Shown here in pieces: positions 26,148 to 36,400 of a DNA stretch of 64,000 bases (positions are counted from its first letter, which is position 1; every line of letters begins with the position of its first letter). Source of the DNA: a bacterium (GTDB lineage: Bacteria; Myxococcota_A; Bradymonadia; UBA7976; UBA1532); assembly GCA_030426085.1 (NCBI GenBank), contig JAUHYW010000027.1:41759-105758 (forward strand), written 5' to 3'. Position numbers and translations under genes: made by a program. The notes under the pieces are model-generated. The model was not told the DNA's origin. It saw only the letters and a list, made by a program, of their open reading frames with translations, and made no database searches.

Positions 26148-26735
26148 ATGCGGTTCACCGTCCGCCACGCCTACGCGATGTCGTCGGACGACTTCTGGTC
26201 GAGGATGTTCTTCGACGACGCCTTCAACGCCGAGCTGTACGAGAAGGCGCTCAACTTCGAGAAGTACGAGATCGTCGAGCGCATAGAACCGGGCGACGGA
26301 CAGCTCATCCGCTCGGCGCGCATCGTGCCCCGCCTCGAGATCCCGGCGCCCATCCGGCGCCTGCTCGGCGGGCGGGTCTGGTACTTCGAACGGGGCCGGT
26401 TCGATCCCGAGAGCCAGAGCTGGGAGACGCTGCTCGAGGTGCCGGCCCTCGGCGACAAGCTCGACGTGCGGACCCGCATGCACCTGCAACCCCGCGTCGG
26501 CGGCGGCTCGGACCGGGTGCTCGACGTCCGCATCTCGACCCGCATCTTCGGGATCGGCAAGCTGGTCGAGGGCTTCCTCGAGCGGGCCATGCGCGACAGC
26601 TACCGCAAAGCGGCCGACTTCACCAACGCGTGGTGGGCCGAGCATGGCGACGATGCCGGAAGATCCGAGCGCCCGTTGCGGGATTCGTCGACCGACGACG
26701 CTAGGAACGGCGAACACCCCGACAACGAGGCATGA
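26148..26735 (+). CDS. DUF2505 family protein
   Basis: A 195-residue protein with the START/SRPBCC-like organisation of DUF2505: an opening strand ([18 protein letters not shown]), the [20 protein letters not shown] helix, an [13 protein letters not shown] linker and a C-terminal amphipathic helix ([20 protein letters not shown]). A strong TTTGGAGGAG site precedes ATG 26148. The family is uncharacterised; the fold suggests binding of a hydrophobic ligand. The stop is followed one base later by folE, so the two are co-transcribed. The last 25 residues are polar and probably disordered. Confidence 0.75.
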   Translation: MRFTVRHAYAMSSDDFWSRMFFDDAFNAELYEKALNFEKYEIVERIEPGDGQLIRSARIVPRLEIPAPIRRLLGGRVWYFERGRFDPESQSWETLLEVPALGDKLDVRTRMHLQPRVGGGSDRVLDVRISTRIFGIGKLVEGFLERAMRDSYRKAADFTNAWWAEHGDDAGRSERPLRDSSTDDARNGEHPDNEA

Positions 26736-26736
26736 A

Positions 26737-27282
26737 ATGAAAGACCTCTACCATCAGATCATCACCCAGCTCGGTGAGGACCCCGACCGCGAGGGGCTCG
26801 TCGACACCCCCGCCCGGGCCGCCAAGGCGATGAAGGATCTGACCATCGGCTATCGCCAGGATCTGGGCACCCTGATCAACAACGCCATCTTCGAGACCAC
26901 CAACGACGAGATGGTCATCGTGCGCGACATCGAGTTCTACTCGCTGTGCGAGCACCACATGCTGCCCTTCATCGGCCGATGCCATGTGGGCTACCTGCCC
27001 GACAAGCGCATCATCGGCCTGTCGAAGATCGCCCGCATCATCGATCACTTCGCCCGTCGGCTCCAGGTCCAGGAGAACCTCACCCACCAGATCGCGCAGG
27101 CCCTCATGGACAGCCTCAGCCCGCTCGGGGTGGGGGTGGTCATGGAGGCCCGCCACCTGTGCATGATGATGCGGGGGGTCGGCAAACAGAACTCGTCGAT
27201 GACCACCTCGGCCATGCTGGGCGACTTCCGCTCTGACGTGCGGACGCGATCCGAGTTCCTGGGCCTCATCAACCGGCGCTGA
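26737..27282 (+). CDS. folE: GTP cyclohydrolase I
   Basis: A 181-residue enzyme converting GTP to 7,8-dihydroneopterin triphosphate, the first step of folate and pterin synthesis. Family motifs are complete: [16 protein letters not shown], the zinc site [12 protein letters not shown] with the second Cys in [30 protein letters not shown] and the closing [15 protein letters not shown]. The length is normal. ATG 26737 begins one base after the DUF2505 stop and is preferred over upstream in-frame starts that overlap it. No other folate gene is adjacent. Confidence 0.95.
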   Translation: MKDLYHQIITQLGEDPDREGLVDTPARAAKAMKDLTIGYRQDLGTLINNAIFETTNDEMVIVRDIEFYSLCEHHMLPFIGRCHVGYLPDKRIIGLSKIARIIDHFARRLQVQENLTHQIAQALMDSLSPLGVGVVMEARHLCMMMRGVGKQNSSMTTSAMLGDFRSDVRTRSEFLGLINRR

Positions 27283-27320
27283 CCCACCCGAACGACGCCA
27301 CCCGCCGCGGCTGAGCCGGC

Positions 27321-28472
27321 TCAGCGGGCGGCGCACTCCTCGGGAGACCGGGCCGAGACCCTGAGCTGGGTGTAGGTCCAGTCGTTCGTGGCCGGCAGTT
27401 CGAAGCCCGGCCCGTTCGGATCCACCACATACCCGACCCACCACGGGCCGCCCTCGCCGTTCGCCCGACGGGGCAGCGGCGGGACGATGACCCGGCTCGA
27501 CGCCGTGTGCACCTGCCCCGCCCGCACCACGACGGGATCGCTCGTCGCGACGTGGATGTCCCGGCGGCTGATGACGTCATTGTCCGAGAGGTACCACCGG
27601 ATCTGCGTCCGCGCGTCGACCGTGCCCAGGTTGGCGACGGACCAGCGCAGATCGAGCGGCTCGTTGGGGCAGACGCCGTAATGCCCGGCGCGGACGACGG
27701 GTCGGGTGTAGTTGGGCTCGGTCAACTCGAAGGGCAGCGCGGCGACATCCCGCACCGGCTCCGCCTCGGGGTCGGGGTACATCACCCTGATCCCGGTCCG
27801 GTCGTCGGGGTGGGGCTCCATCGCCCGCGGGCCGCAATAGCGCCCTCCGCTCGAGCCGGTGTTCATGACCGCCATCTCGTCATCCTCGTGCCGCAGCCCG
27901 AACGCGTGCCCCAGCTCGTGCAGCAGCAAGGCGCGGCGCAGCGGCGTCGTCCGCTCGATCCGATCGCAGTTGCGCGGCGGGCCCGAGACGTCGTGTCCGA
28001 AAGCGGCGATGGCGATGTCGGTCTCGGCGATGACCTGGATCTCGGGCATCGTCTCCGGGTTGAGAAAGTGCAGACAGCCGACGTTGTAGATGATGCGGGT
28101 CACCCCTCGGGCCCCGTCGAGGTTCTCCGGCGCGATGTAGCCCACCTCGCTCCGCCCGTTGACCTCGATGCGGCACGTCGGGGCACCCACGTCGGGCTCG
28201 AAGCGGATCCGGGCGCCCGGCACGCTGTTCCAGCCGGCCATCGTCGCCAGGAAGTCATTGGATCGATGGCTGCCCGGCGGGGCCGAGCATGGCATGATCG
28301 AGATCGGGACCTGGGGCCAGATCCAGCGCACCGGCTTGCGGTTGCACTTGGCGCTGCGCCACGCCAGCGCCGGCTCCGCGAGGAGCAGGCACGCGGCCGC
28401 CACGAGCAGGACCACCGCCCGGGCCCCTCCTGGGGGGCGCGATCGCATCTGGCGCCCCGTTCTGCGGCTCAT
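27321..28472 (-). CDS. Secreted metzincin-type zinc metalloprotease
   Basis: A 383-residue exported protein. A signal peptide (AVVLLVAAACLLLAEPALA) is followed by a matrixin/archaemetzincin-like catalytic domain with HELGHAFGLRH (first His185) and the Met-turn AVMNTGS. Six or more Cys residues suggest disulfides. Residues of about 255-375 form an Ig-like CARDB-type domain (LDLRWSVANLGTVDARTQI, GQVHTASSRVIVPPL). It probably acts outside the cell on protein substrates. Its ATG overlaps the stop of the preceding gene (ATGA), so the two are translationally coupled. A second in-frame Met lies at residue 9. Confidence 0.8.
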   Translation of the reverse strand: MSRRTGRQMRSRPPGGARAVVLLVAAACLLLAEPALAWRSAKCNRKPVRWIWPQVPISIMPCSAPPGSHRSNDFLATMAGWNSVPGARIRFEPDVGAPTCRIEVNGRSEVGYIAPENLDGARGVTRIIYNVGCLHFLNPETMPEIQVIAETDIAIAAFGHDVSGPPRNCDRIERTTPLRRALLLHELGHAFGLRHEDDEMAVMNTGSSGGRYCGPRAMEPHPDDRTGIRVMYPDPEAEPVRDVAALPFELTEPNYTRPVVRAGHYGVCPNEPLDLRWSVANLGTVDARTQIRWYLSDNDVISRRDIHVATSDPVVVRAGQVHTASSRVIVPPLPRRANGEGGPWWVGYVVDPNGPGFELPATNDWTYTQLRVSARSPEECAAR

Positions 28473-29212
28473 GGTGCGTCACCGGCCCGCGCGGATGCGG
28501 GCGTCTCGATCCACACCCCGCCGCGGGGCGCCCGGTGCACATGCTCGCTGCCGGTGTAACCGAGTTCGGCCAAGCGGTGGACGAGCACGCTGCGGAGCTG
28601 GGCGGCGGTGGCGCACGTATCGGCGACCCGCAGATCCCGACGCGGCTCGGGAGACGGCATGGCATCGGGCCACCCCGGCGGGCTCGGCGCAGGATCGCCG
28701 ACCACCGGCCCGAGCACGAAGCCGTGCCGGTCGAGCCCGGCGACGCAGCGGCCGAAGACGTCGACCCACCGGTCGCCGGCCGTGTCGGGCACCCGGCGCA
28801 GGACGCCGAACGACCAGCCGACCACCGGCGTGTGGTGCCAGGCGCGCTTGCGATAGAAGACGAGGTAGCGCTCTCCGACGGTGAAGCGCGGGGCCCCGAT
28901 CAGCTCGACGAACCGGCCGTCGTGCAGGCGGCCCTCGGGCAGGATGAAGTCGAAGAGCTGGCCGGGGCCGGTGACCGATCCCGCGAGCACGTCGAGCACC
29001 TGCACGACGACGCGGGTCCGGGCGTCGCCGCTGCCCCCGAAGGCGGGGTCGACGGCGCGGACGCGCCCCTCGAAGATGAAGCCGGCCTCGCGCAGGAGCG
29101 CGTCGCCGCTGGGGGGGTCGACCGTCGTCGCCGCGGCGTCCGCGCACAGGAGGCACAGCGCCAACGAGGTCGTGGCGATCAGCGAGCGTCTCACGGGGAC
29201 TCCGGCGCGCAT
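28469..29212 (-). CDS. Exported protein of unknown function, coupled to a metzincin
   Basis: A 247-residue protein with a signal peptide (SLIATTSLALCLLCADAAA), starting at ATG 29212. The mature part contains EAGFIFEGRVRAVDP and VLDVLAGSVTGPGQLFDFI, the beta pattern of TIMP-like/netrin-like OB folds seen in bacterial extracellular proteins (FVELIGAPRFTVGERYLVFY). Given the coupled metalloprotease gene, a TIMP-like partner or inhibitor is attractive, but the N-terminal Cys of true TIMPs is absent and this is inference only. It is the first gene of a two-gene operon. Confidence 0.7.
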   Translation of the reverse strand: MRAGVPVRRSLIATTSLALCLLCADAAATTVDPPSGDALLREAGFIFEGRVRAVDPAFGGSGDARTRVVVQVLDVLAGSVTGPGQLFDFILPEGRLHDGRFVELIGAPRFTVGERYLVFYRKRAWHHTPVVGWSFGVLRRVPDTAGDRWVDVFGRCVAGLDRHGFVLGPVVGDPAPSPPGWPDAMPSPEPRRDLRVADTCATAAQLRSVLVHRLAELGYTGSEHVHRAPRGGVWIETPASARAGDAP

Positions 29213-29377
29213 TGCTGACACGTACAGTAGGCGTGGAAACGCCCCCCTGTCAATGCATCGACCACTGAGTATGGCCCCGCGCGTCCCTGCTGCCATTCGG
29301 TCTATCGTATTCGGCATGCTCCTGCCAATGCCGAGGCCCGTTGGCGGGCTTCCGCCGGCGGTTCGAGTGACGGGACG

Positions 29378-29400
29378 AACGCCGCTGGCCACGCGGCGTT
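29378..29400. repeat. Inverted repeat upstream of the NIF3 gene
   Basis: AACGCCGC and GCGGCGTT are separated by TGGCCAC in the 260-base divergent gap 29213-29472. It may be an operator; otherwise the gap shows only a slightly AT-richer stretch near 29300 where promoters would fit. Confidence 0.25.
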
Positions 29401-29472
29401 TCGCGGGTACGGGAGGCCCCGTAGAAGACGATGGCGCGGGCCGCGTGGCGGGTGTATGGTGCAGCGCGGAGG

Positions 29473-30294
29473 ATGAACCGGATGATCACCCTGGACACCG
29501 CGCTCGCCACGCTCGACGAGATCGCCCCGCTGCGCCTCGCCGCCGACTGGGACAACGTCGGCCTGCTGGTCGATCCCACCGGGCCCGACGCCCCCGTCCG
29601 CCGCGTCTTCCTGTGCATCGACCTGACCGAGCCGGTCTTCGAAGAGGCGCTGAAGGCCGAGGCCGATCTGATCGTGGCCTATCACCCCATCATCTTCCGG
29701 GGCTGGAAGCGGCTGGATCGGCGCGATCCCCAGCGGCGCACGGTGATCGAGGCCATCCGGCGGGGGGTGGCGATCTACAGCCCCCACACCGCGGCCGACA
29801 GCGCCGCCGGCGGGGTGTGCGACTGGCTGCTCGACGCGGTCGGCCCGGTGACCGGGCGGGCCCCGCTCGCGCCAGCGCAGGACGAGGCGGCTCGCGATGT
29901 CGGGCTCGGTCGGCGGGGCACGCTCGCCCGCCCGGCGGCGCTCGCCGCGCTTCTGCCCCGCATCAAGGACCACCTCGGGCTGAAGCACGTCCGGGTCGCC
30001 GCGAGCCCTCGGCACGCGGCCGGGGTTCCGATCAGCGCGGTCGCGGTGTGCCCCGGGGCGGGCGGCTCGCTCTTCGCGAGCGTGCGGGACGTCGATCTGC
30101 TCGTCACCGGCGAGATGCGGCACCACGACGTGCTGGCCCGGGTCGCCGGGGGCACCTCGGTCGTGTTGACCGACCACACCCACTGCGAACGGGGCTGGCT
30201 GCCGCTGCTGGCCGCCGCGCTCGGGGGTCGCCTGGGGGGTGGGGTCGAGGTCCGGGTATCCGCGTCGGACGACGATCCGCTGGTGATCGATTGA
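29473..30294 (+). CDS. NIF3 / YbgI-like dinuclear metal-centre protein
   Basis: A 273-residue protein of the NIF3 family. Metal-ligand motifs are visible: AADWDNVGLLVD near the start, AYHPIIFRG with the first His, YSPHTAADSAAGGV, and VLTDHTHCERGWLP near the C-terminus. The family is reported to bind two metals and to act as a GTP cyclohydrolase-like or phosphatase-like hydrolase, but its role is unsettled. ATG 29473 has GCGGAGG directly upstream; the longer frame adds 14 unlikely residues. It is shorter than the 370-residue members and lacks the PII-like insert. It lies in tandem before the cyclase gene across a 140-base gap. Confidence 0.9.
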   Translation: MNRMITLDTALATLDEIAPLRLAADWDNVGLLVDPTGPDAPVRRVFLCIDLTEPVFEEALKAEADLIVAYHPIIFRGWKRLDRRDPQRRTVIEAIRRGVAIYSPHTAADSAAGGVCDWLLDAVGPVTGRAPLAPAQDEAARDVGLGRRGTLARPAALAALLPRIKDHLGLKHVRVAASPRHAAGVPISAVAVCPGAGGSLFASVRDVDLLVTGEMRHHDVLARVAGGTSVVLTDHTHCERGWLPLLAAALGGRLGGGVEVRVSASDDDPLVID

Positions 30295-30434
30295 GCCGGC
30301 GGGCGGCCCGGAGGGGGCGGTGCGATGGCGGGGCACCGGCAGTGACATCGGCTCGCCATCGGAGAACTTATCTTTCGCCGCGATCCGGGTAGAATGACGC
30401 AGCCCGGTCGCCGCGTCGGGTCGGTGGGAGAGTT

Positions 30435-33296
30435 TTGAGCGTATTCGGGACCAGCAAGATCCCCAAAGAGCACCGCGAGGCGTTCGACCGGGAGACGGCC
30501 ACCAAGGCCGCCGACGGGGTGTGGGTCATGTCCCTCATCACGTTCGTGCTGTTCCCGCTGACGACCTTCTTCGACCAGGTCATGTACCCCCACAAGCTCG
30601 AGGCGCTGTCCGCGTGGCGGTTCGCCACCTCGTCGGCCGGGTTGGTGTTCGTGGGGGTGCAAGCGGTCGCCCGCCGCTCCGACGCGCACGTGCGCTTCGC
30701 CCACATCTTCGTGGGCCTCTTCTGCGCGATCACCTGCATCGGCCTCGACGGCCTGATCCTGACGGCCGGGGGGCCCGAGTCGCCGTACTACAACGGCATC
30801 ACGATGCTGGTCGTGGGGGTGGTCGTCGTCATGCCCTACGGCATGTGGAGCATGACCAGCATGCTCGCGGCGATCATCATCCAGTTCGACATCGCCGCCG
30901 CCCTCTTCGACGACGAAGTGACCTCGTGGCGGCTGTACGTCAACGCCAACTACTTCTACTGGACCATCGCCTCGATCGGGCTCGTCGGGGTCTACACCCG
31001 CTTCCGGCTGCGGGTGCAGGAGTTCATCGGCCGGATGGAGGTCGAGACCGAGCGGCAGCGCAGCGAGCAGCTCCTGCTCAACATGCTGCCCGAAGAGGTG
31101 GCCTACGAGCTGCGGGCGAACGGCCGGGTCGAGGCCCGGCACATCCCCGAGTGCACCATCATGTTCTCCGACTTCGTCGGCTTCACCCAGCTCTCGGGTC
31201 GGGTCGATCCCGCCGAGCTGGTGCGCTCGCTGGATCGCGCCTTCAGCCGCTTCGACGAGATCGTCGCCCGCTGGGGGCTGGAGAAGCTCAAGACCATCGG
31301 TGACAGCTATATGTGCGCCGGTGGGGTCATCGGCGATCAGCCCGATCACCTCATCGCGTGCGTGCTCGCCGGCCTCGAGATGCTGCGCGCGCTCGAGGAG
31401 GAGGCGCTCACCGCGCCCGACGGCAGCCCGTGGAACATGCGGGTCGGCATCCACACCGGCCCGGTCGTGGCGGGGGTCATCGGCGCCCGGCGATTCGCCT
31501 ACGACCTGTGGGGCGACACCGTCAACACCTCCAGCCGCCTGGAGTCGGCGGCCCAGCCGGGCACCCTCAACCTCGCGACCGAGATCTACGACACCATCCG
31601 CGAGTTCTTCGTCGGGGTCGACCGGGGCTTCGTGCCGGTGCGCGGCAAGGGGCCGATGGCGATGACCCGGGTGCTGCGGCTGCGCTCGCAGTACGCCCAG
31701 GACGACGAGGGGCGGCTGCCCAACGAGCGGTTCTTCGCCGATCTCGAGCTGTGGCTCGAGCACAAGGGGCAGGAGCAGACCGTCGAGCGGCACATCCTGC
31801 CGGCGCGCATCGTCGACCACGCCGAGCACAGCCACGCTGATCCGCTGCGCACGTTCACCATGCTCACCCCCGAGGATCGTCAGGAGCTGATGCGCATCGC
31901 CGAGCAGGTGCCCATCCAGCGGGGGCAGGTCCTCATCGAAGAGGGCCAGGGCCTGTCGGTGCTCTTCCTGGTGGTGCAGGGGCTGCTCGGGGTGCGCATG
32001 GCCCGGGAGGGCGTCGACATCGAGGTCGCGGTGCTCGGGCCGGGCGAGATCGTGGGCGAGCTGTCGTTCGTCAGCCTCGAGCCGGCGAGCGCGACTGTCG
32101 TCGGCATGGAGGACGGCGCCGCGCTGCGCTTCGATCTCGACGAGCTGCGCGCGATGACCGGCGAGCTGCCCGGCACCGGGGCCCGGCTGTTCCACTCGCT
32201 GGCGCTGGTGCTCGCCCGCCGGGTGCGCGAGGCCAACGCCCGCCTGTTCACGTTCGGCTCGCGCAACGAGACGCTGGCGATGGAGCGCATCTCCAAGGTC
32301 ATGCTCGACCGGCTGCCGCCGGTGCTCGTCGACGCGGTGCACGACGCCCACACCGTGCTGCGGCCGCTGACCGAGCGGGGCGAGATCGACGAGGAGCAGG
32401 CGTTCAAGGACGTGCAGAATGCCATGACCCGCATGCTGTTCACGGCCGGAGCGGCGCTGGTGACGGCCGATCAGGATCAGCGCTCGGCCATCGGCGCCTA
32501 CGCGCTGCGCGAGGCCTACCCCTTCTTGCTGCGCTCGGTGCTCATCGAGCGCTGCCTGGTCAACGACGACGGCTGCCTCAGCGACTCGCTGGCGCTCCAG
32601 GCGATCCGCGATCGGCGGGCGCTGAGCGAAGACCGCCTCGGCCGGCTCATCGACCGGTGGTTCATCGAGCTGCCGCTGGCCCGGGCCATCGACGGCTGCA
32701 CCGCCTTCATGACCGACTTCGTCGTCGAGACCTGGCACGGCCGCAAGGCCCGGGGCGAGAGCGGGCAGTGGCGGGTGACGAGCCTGTCGAGCGGCCCGGC
32801 CTCGGAGCTGTTCGACGCGCTGGTGCGGCTGGACTATCCGCCCGAGGCCCGGTTGACCTGCGTCGACGGCGAGACCGAGGATCTGATGACGGTCGGCCGC
32901 CGGGCCCGGGCCGAGGGGCTGATCGACCAGTTCACCCTCATCCGCTCCCGGGTGCTGATGCGGGCCGCGCTGCGCGGCGCGCTGCGGTTGGTGCCCCAGG
33001 ATCTGATCTATTGTCAGTTCCTCACCAGCGACATCGAGGACGGGGTCTTCGTGGAGCTGCTCGACGAGGTCTACCGCCAGCTCAACCCGGGCGGCGCGTT
33101 CGTCTTCGGGCAGCTCTTCATCCCCGAGCCGACCCGGATGGTGCTGCGCTATCTGCTCGACTGGCCGGTGGCGACCCGCAGCAATCAGGAGATCGACGAG
33201 CTGGTGGCGAGCTCGTCGTTCGGCGACGCCGACGTCGAGCACCGCCGGGACAAGGCCGGGCTCTACGGCTTCGCCATCGTGCGCCGGGCGCGCTGA
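30435..33296 (+). CDS. Membrane adenylate cyclase fused to CNB-like and methyltransferase-like domains
   Basis: A 953-residue protein with a TTG start after GGGAGAG. Residues 30-190 form about six membrane helices. A short helical linker leads to a class III cyclase domain (about 235-420), with metal Asp246 (FSDFVGF) and Asp290 (TIGDSY). The base-specifying residues are Lys in EKLKTIGD and Asp in YDLWGDTVN, which fits ATP rather than GTP. Residues of about 475-600 are a cyclic-nucleotide-binding fold (GEIVGELSFVSLEPASATV) that has Ala where the phosphate-binding Arg is expected. The C-terminal 180 residues look like a class I SAM methyltransferase (VTSLSSGPASE, ARLTCVDGETEDL, LNPGGAFVFGQLF). 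It probably makes cAMP in response to a membrane or metabolic cue. Confidence 0.85.
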   Translation: MSVFGTSKIPKEHREAFDRETATKAADGVWVMSLITFVLFPLTTFFDQVMYPHKLEALSAWRFATSSAGLVFVGVQAVARRSDAHVRFAHIFVGLFCAITCIGLDGLILTAGGPESPYYNGITMLVVGVVVVMPYGMWSMTSMLAAIIIQFDIAAALFDDEVTSWRLYVNANYFYWTIASIGLVGVYTRFRLRVQEFIGRMEVETERQRSEQLLLNMLPEEVAYELRANGRVEARHIPECTIMFSDFVGFTQLSGRVDPAELVRSLDRAFSRFDEIVARWGLEKLKTIGDSYMCAGGVIGDQPDHLIACVLAGLEMLRALEEEALTAPDGSPWNMRVGIHTGPVVAGVIGARRFAYDLWGDTVNTSSRLESAAQPGTLNLATEIYDTIREFFVGVDRGFVPVRGKGPMAMTRVLRLRSQYAQDDEGRLPNERFFADLELWLEHKGQEQTVERHILPARIVDHAEHSHADPLRTFTMLTPEDRQELMRIAEQVPIQRGQVLIEEGQGLSVLFLVVQGLLGVRMAREGVDIEVAVLGPGEIVGELSFVSLEPASATVVGMEDGAALRFDLDELRAMTGELPGTGARLFHSLALVLARRVREANARLFTFGSRNETLAMERISKVMLDRLPPVLVDAVHDAHTVLRPLTERGEIDEEQAFKDVQNAMTRMLFTAGAALVTADQDQRSAIGAYALREAYPFLLRSVLIERCLVNDDGCLSDSLALQAIRDRRALSEDRLGRLIDRWFIELPLARAIDGCTAFMTDFVVETWHGRKARGESGQWRVTSLSSGPASELFDALVRLDYPPEARLTCVDGETEDLMTVGRRARAEGLIDQFTLIRSRVLMRAALRGALRLVPQDLIYCQFLTSDIEDGVFVELLDEVYRQLNPGGAFVFGQLFIPEPTRMVLRYLLDWPVATRSNQEIDELVASSSFGDADVEHRRDKAGLYGFAIVRRAR

Positions 33297-33418
33297 CAGC
33301 GGTGGCCGAGCCGGGGCGGGCGCGGCCGATCGACTGCGGGCATCCGTGTTATGTGTGAGTTGAATCGGCGGATCGCGATGTCGGGGAGGCGTCGGTGATC
33401 CCGCAGGGGGAGGTTGTC

Positions 33419-36400
33419 ATGAGTCGGCCGATCTTCGAATCCACCCGCGGCGGGTCCCGCGTCGGGCGGTGGCTCCCGCCGGTGCTGCTCGCGGCCGTTG
33501 CCCTGGTGGGCTGCGAGCCCGATCCCATCGTCACCGATCTGGGCATCCGCCTCGGCCCGTGCCTGCTCGGCGGTGAGACCGGGGTCGACGGCGGGGTCGC
33601 GGTGGAGAGCAACTGCCGGGACAACCTCGAACAGGCGGTGGCCGAGGGCACGGTCAACGCGTGCCTCGTCGCCCGGGGCGCGGCGGGTGACGTCCGGCGG
33701 ATCCCCCTCCACTGGGACGGCGAGCGGCTGACCCAGCCCCGGGGCGGGGAGCTGGGTTTCGACCGGGGCGAGCGCTTCGACGCGGCGCTGTTCTTCCTCG
33801 CCGAAGCCGACGACAGCGGCGCGATCTGCAACGCCTACTCCCCCGCCGATCGCTGCGCTGACGACGCCCGCTGCGTGCTCAAGCTCATCGAGTCGGGGGC
33901 GACGCTCGCCGCCGATGGCACCACGGTGCTCGACTTCACCGACGACGCCGGGCGCTGCGTCTCGGAGAGCGGGCCCCCGTTCGTCGGCGAGGGCGGCAGC
34001 GCCGAGGCCTGCGACGGCATGGACAACGACTGCGACCGCAACATCGACGAGGGCTTCGCGCTCGGCGAGCGGTGCGCGGTGGCCAGCGGGGTCTACGAGG
34101 TCGAGGCCGCGCCGGCCGAGTGTCGCGCCGAGGGCGAGACGGTGTGCAACGAGGCCGGCGACGGGGTGACCTGCGGGGCGACGATGCGCCCGATCGGCTC
34201 CGAGGGCTGCGAAGAGCGGGCGGGGCTCGACGATGACTGCGACGGGCGGGTCGACGAGAACCTGCCGTGCTTCGCCTGCCCCGACGACGCCGCCTGCGCA
34301 GGGCACCCCGACGGCGCGCAGTGCGTCGCCGGGCGCTGCGAGGCGTGCGATCCGGACACCGACGACTTCCCCGGCTGCGAGGCCGCCGAGCTGTGCTGCC
34401 GGTCGGGGGCCGACATCGTCTGCCTCGAGGGCGCGCTCGACGCGTGCACCGGGTGCCGGGGCGGCGCCTGTGACCGGGACGCGGCCGACGGGTGCACCGA
34501 TCGCGTCTGCACCTGCGGCGAGGCGTCCGCGTGCAGCGGCGGGACCCCCTTCTGCGTGGGCGGGGCCTGCCTGCAATGCCGGGGGGACGACGACTGCGGG
34601 CCCGATCAGCTCTGCTGCGGCGGGTTCTGCATCGACACCGACCTCGAGGACTCGTGCCTGGCCTGTGGTCAGGGCTGCGACACGACCAACGCCGACAACT
34701 GCACCGGCCGCGCGTGCCGCTGTGGTGGCGGCCGGCCGTGCGCCGCGCCGACGCCGGTGTGCGATCCCGCCGCGTCGGGGTCGTGCGTCGAGTGCGCCCG
34801 GAACGTGCATTGCCAGGGCCTCGCTGAGCGCCCGGTGTGCGACGTCGGCGCCCGGATCTGCGTGCCGTGCCTCGACGATCAGCAATGCGACGGTGCGCGC
34901 CCGGAGTGCGTGGATCGGGCGTGCGTCGAGTGCGATCCGGCGCCGGCCGAGGGCGACGAGGCGGCCTACCGCTGCGACGAGGCGGGGGACGCGCCGATCT
35001 GCGTCAGCGGCATCTGCCGGGCGTGCGAGGTCCACCGGGACTGCGCCGACCGGCCGGGCGACTTCGACTACTGCGTCGACGGCCGCTGCCGGCCGTGTGA
35101 TCCCGAGGGTGATCTGGGCTGTGCCGATCCGGCCGCGCCGATCTGCGACCCCGAGGCGACGACCTGCCGCGGCTGCCTCGAACGAGCCGAGTGCAACGAG
35201 AACCTCGCCCCGGCGGTGGCGATCCAGGAGTGCGCGCCCGACGGCCGCTGCGTCGGCTGCGTGCCGCTGGCCGACGACGGCACGCCCAATCTGGGCTGCG
35301 CGCCGGCCGACGGGCGCCCGATCTGCGACGCCGACGACGAGCTGTGCCGGGCCTGCGCCTCGGATGACGAGTGCCCGGCCCAGGCGCCGTTCGACGACGC
35401 CGAGGCCGACGGCGAGGCCTTGACCCTGTGCGTGGACGGCCGCTGCCGGGCGTGTCGCCCGGCCACCGACGATACGCCCCAGGACGGCTGCCGGCCCGAC
35501 GGCCCGACGCCGTTCTGCGCCGGGGGCGAGTGCGTGCCGTGCGCGTCGGACGACCAGTGCGCGGCGGTGCCCGGCGCCGAGGGGATCTGCGTCGAGGGCA
35601 CCTGCCGAGCGTGCGATCCCGACGACCCACAGCAGCGCGGCTGCGACGACCTCAACTTCCCGGTGTGTGATCCCGACAGCTTCACCTGCCGGGCTTGCGA
35701 CCTCGCCGGCGAGTGCCCTCCCCTCGCCGACGGGCGCCCTACGCGGTGCATCGAAGGGGTGTGCACCGAGTGCGACGTGGACGGCAACGCCGGCTGCGAC
35801 ACCACCGGCGACGCGCCGGTCTGCGCCGACGACGACGGTGACGGGATCACCGCGTGCCGGGCGTGCCTCGACGACGGCGAGTGCGCCCGGGCGGCCGCCG
35901 CCGGGCCCGGCGCGCGGGTGCAGTGCGTGGACGGGCGCTGCCTGGCCTGCGATCAGTCGGACAATGCGCCGTGCGACGTGGGCGGCCCGGCGCCGGTCTG
36001 CCGGCGGGACGTCGACGGCGCCTTCCGCTGCCTGCCCTGCGCGGGGGACGCCGAGTGCGCCCTGGTCGCGCCGGGCACGCCCCAGTGCGTGGGCGGCGGG
36101 TGCGAGGTGTGCGATCCGGTGGGCGAAGGCGCCTTCGACGACGTGGGCTGCGCCGCGCCGACCGCGGTGTGCGACGAGGGCATCGCCGACTGCCGGGGCT
36201 GCATGAGCGACGACGAGTGCCCCGGCGCCAGCCTGTGCCGGCAGAACGGGACGTGCAGCGGCTGTGATCCGGCCGATGGCGACCGCGGCTGTGATCCGGC
36301 GAGCCCCGCTCCGGTGTGCGACGTGGACCGGGCCGAGTGCCGGGGCTGCGCCGAGGACGCCGAGTGCGCCGGCAACCCCCAGGGCGAGCTGTGCGTGGGC

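Noticed and set aside
29775..33242. An 1155-codon minus-strand frame opposite the NIF3 and cyclase genes
   Set aside because: Both plus-strand proteins have full family motifs; the antisense product has none.
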